A stretch of 5,456 nt of DNA, from contig JAITDR010000105.1 in the NCBI GenBank assembly GCA_031282465.1, forward strand, positions 1 through 5,456. The letters are read 5' to 3'. The position numbers were made by a program, and so were the translations under genes. Of the stretch, positions 4,943 to 5,456 are shown piece after piece (positions within the stretch are counted from its first letter, which is position 1; each line of letters opens with the position of its first letter). Below the pieces are notes generated by a model. The model was not told where the DNA came from and did no database searches. It was given only the letters and a program-made list of their open reading frames with translations. This DNA is from Desulfovibrio sp. (GTDB lineage Bacteria; Desulfobacterota; Desulfovibrionia; Desulfovibrionales; Desulfovibrionaceae).

Positions 4943-5456
4943 ATGCAAACCACGACGGCTCCCGCAAGGGATGATCTGGATGAACGGCTTGCCGCGCGCG
5001 GGCTGAACCGGCGCGACTTCCTCAAATACTGCGCGGCCGTGGCAGCAGCCATGGGCATGGGGCCGTCATTCGCGCCCGAAGTCGCCCGCGCCGTAACCGG
5101 CGGGGCAGGCAGGCGTCCCACAGTCATTTACCTGCACAACGCCGAGTGTACGGGCTGCTCGGAAGCCATACTGCGCTCCTCTGACCCGTACATCGACGTG
5201 CTGCTCATGGATGCCGTGAACATGGTCTATCAGGAAACGATCATGGCCGCAGCCGGCGAGGCGGCGGAAAAGGCCCTGCACGATGCCCTGAGCAGCTCGG
5301 AGGGATTCATCGCCATAGTGGAAGGTGCGATACCCACCGCCGAAAACGGCGCTTGGGGCAAAGTCGGCAACCACACCATGCTGGAGACGGGCCGCAGCGT
5401 GCTGACCAAAGCCCAAGCCGTTATTGCTTACGGAACCTGCGCCTCGTACGGCGGCA
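4943..5456 (+). CDS. hynB: Periplasmic [NiFe] hydrogenase small subunit (3'-truncated by window edge)
   Basis: 171 complete codons are present before the window ends; the full protein should be about 310-320 residues. The small subunit carries three Fe-S clusters that pass electrons between the NiFe centre of the large subunit and periplasmic c-type cytochromes. A Tat signal ([22 protein letters not shown] at 23-24) is followed by likely cleavage after ARA (residue 50); the large subunit would be co-exported. The mature start matches Desulfovibrio HynB as I remember it: [16 protein letters not shown] contributes Cys69 and Cys72 of the proximal 4Fe-4S cluster, [17 protein letters not shown] follows at 126-142, and [10 protein letters not shown] supplies the third proximal ligand, Cys166. 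The fourth ligand, within the usual GCPP motif, lies off the edge. Gly71 and Gly171 occupy the places where oxygen-tolerant enzymes have extra cysteines, so this is the standard type. The ECTGCSEA context favours HynB over the [NiFeSe] HysB form. The large subunit gene should follow. Confidence 0.95.
   Translation, partial: MQTTTAPARDDLDERLAARGLNRRDFLKYCAAVAAAMGMGPSFAPEVARAVTGGAGRRPTVIYLHNAECTGCSEAILRSSDPYIDVLLMDAVNMVYQETIMAAAGEAAEKALHDALSSSEGFIAIVEGAIPTAENGAWGKVGNHTMLETGRSVLTKAQAVIAYGTCASYGG

Overview
The window reads as a stretch of chromosome from a sulfate-reducing member of the Desulfovibrionaceae (Desulfobacterota). The grounds are high GC, an anaerobic glycerol-3-phosphate dehydrogenase (GlpB/GlpC) and a Tat-exported periplasmic [NiFe] hydrogenase small subunit whose sequence closely recalls Desulfovibrio HynB. 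This is recognition by memory, not a database match. All supported genes lie on the + strand.

Layout. (1) 1-2513: the 3' part of glpB, whose FAD-binding N-terminus lies off the left edge, followed by complete glpC. They are separated by 41 bases holding a possible 14-codon leader peptide whose stop overlaps the glpC GTG start. (2) 2644-3588: a complete secreted beta-propeller-like protein of unknown function. (3) 3672-3887: a 71-residue orphan protein, followed by three consecutive hairpins, the last a strong intrinsic terminator (3978-4023). (4) 4131-4766: a LexA/CI-type regulator with an N-terminal helix-turn-helix and a C-terminal S24 Ser/Lys peptidase domain, preceded by operator-like repeats. 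(5) 4943 to the right edge: the 5' part of the hydrogenase small subunit gene, with a plausible sigma70-type promoter whose spacer contains a perfect palindrome.

How the genes fit together. GlpB and GlpC, with GlpA presumably upstream, oxidise glycerol-3-phosphate to dihydroxyacetone phosphate and pass electrons through Fe-S clusters to the membrane quinone pool. The hydrogenase supplies or removes periplasmic electrons by H2 oxidation or evolution, normally exchanging them with c-type cytochromes. Both are electron-input modules of anaerobic energy metabolism, but the terminator at 3978-4023 separates them into different transcription units. The S24-type regulator directly upstream of the hydrogenase is a candidate regulator of itself and perhaps of the hydrogenase; this rests on position only.

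No tRNA, rRNA, CRISPR array, insertion sequence or attachment site was seen. I found no clear undescribed system. The most interesting points are the glpB-glpC junction, the triple-hairpin 3' region, and the regulator-hydrogenase pair with its two operator-like palindromes.
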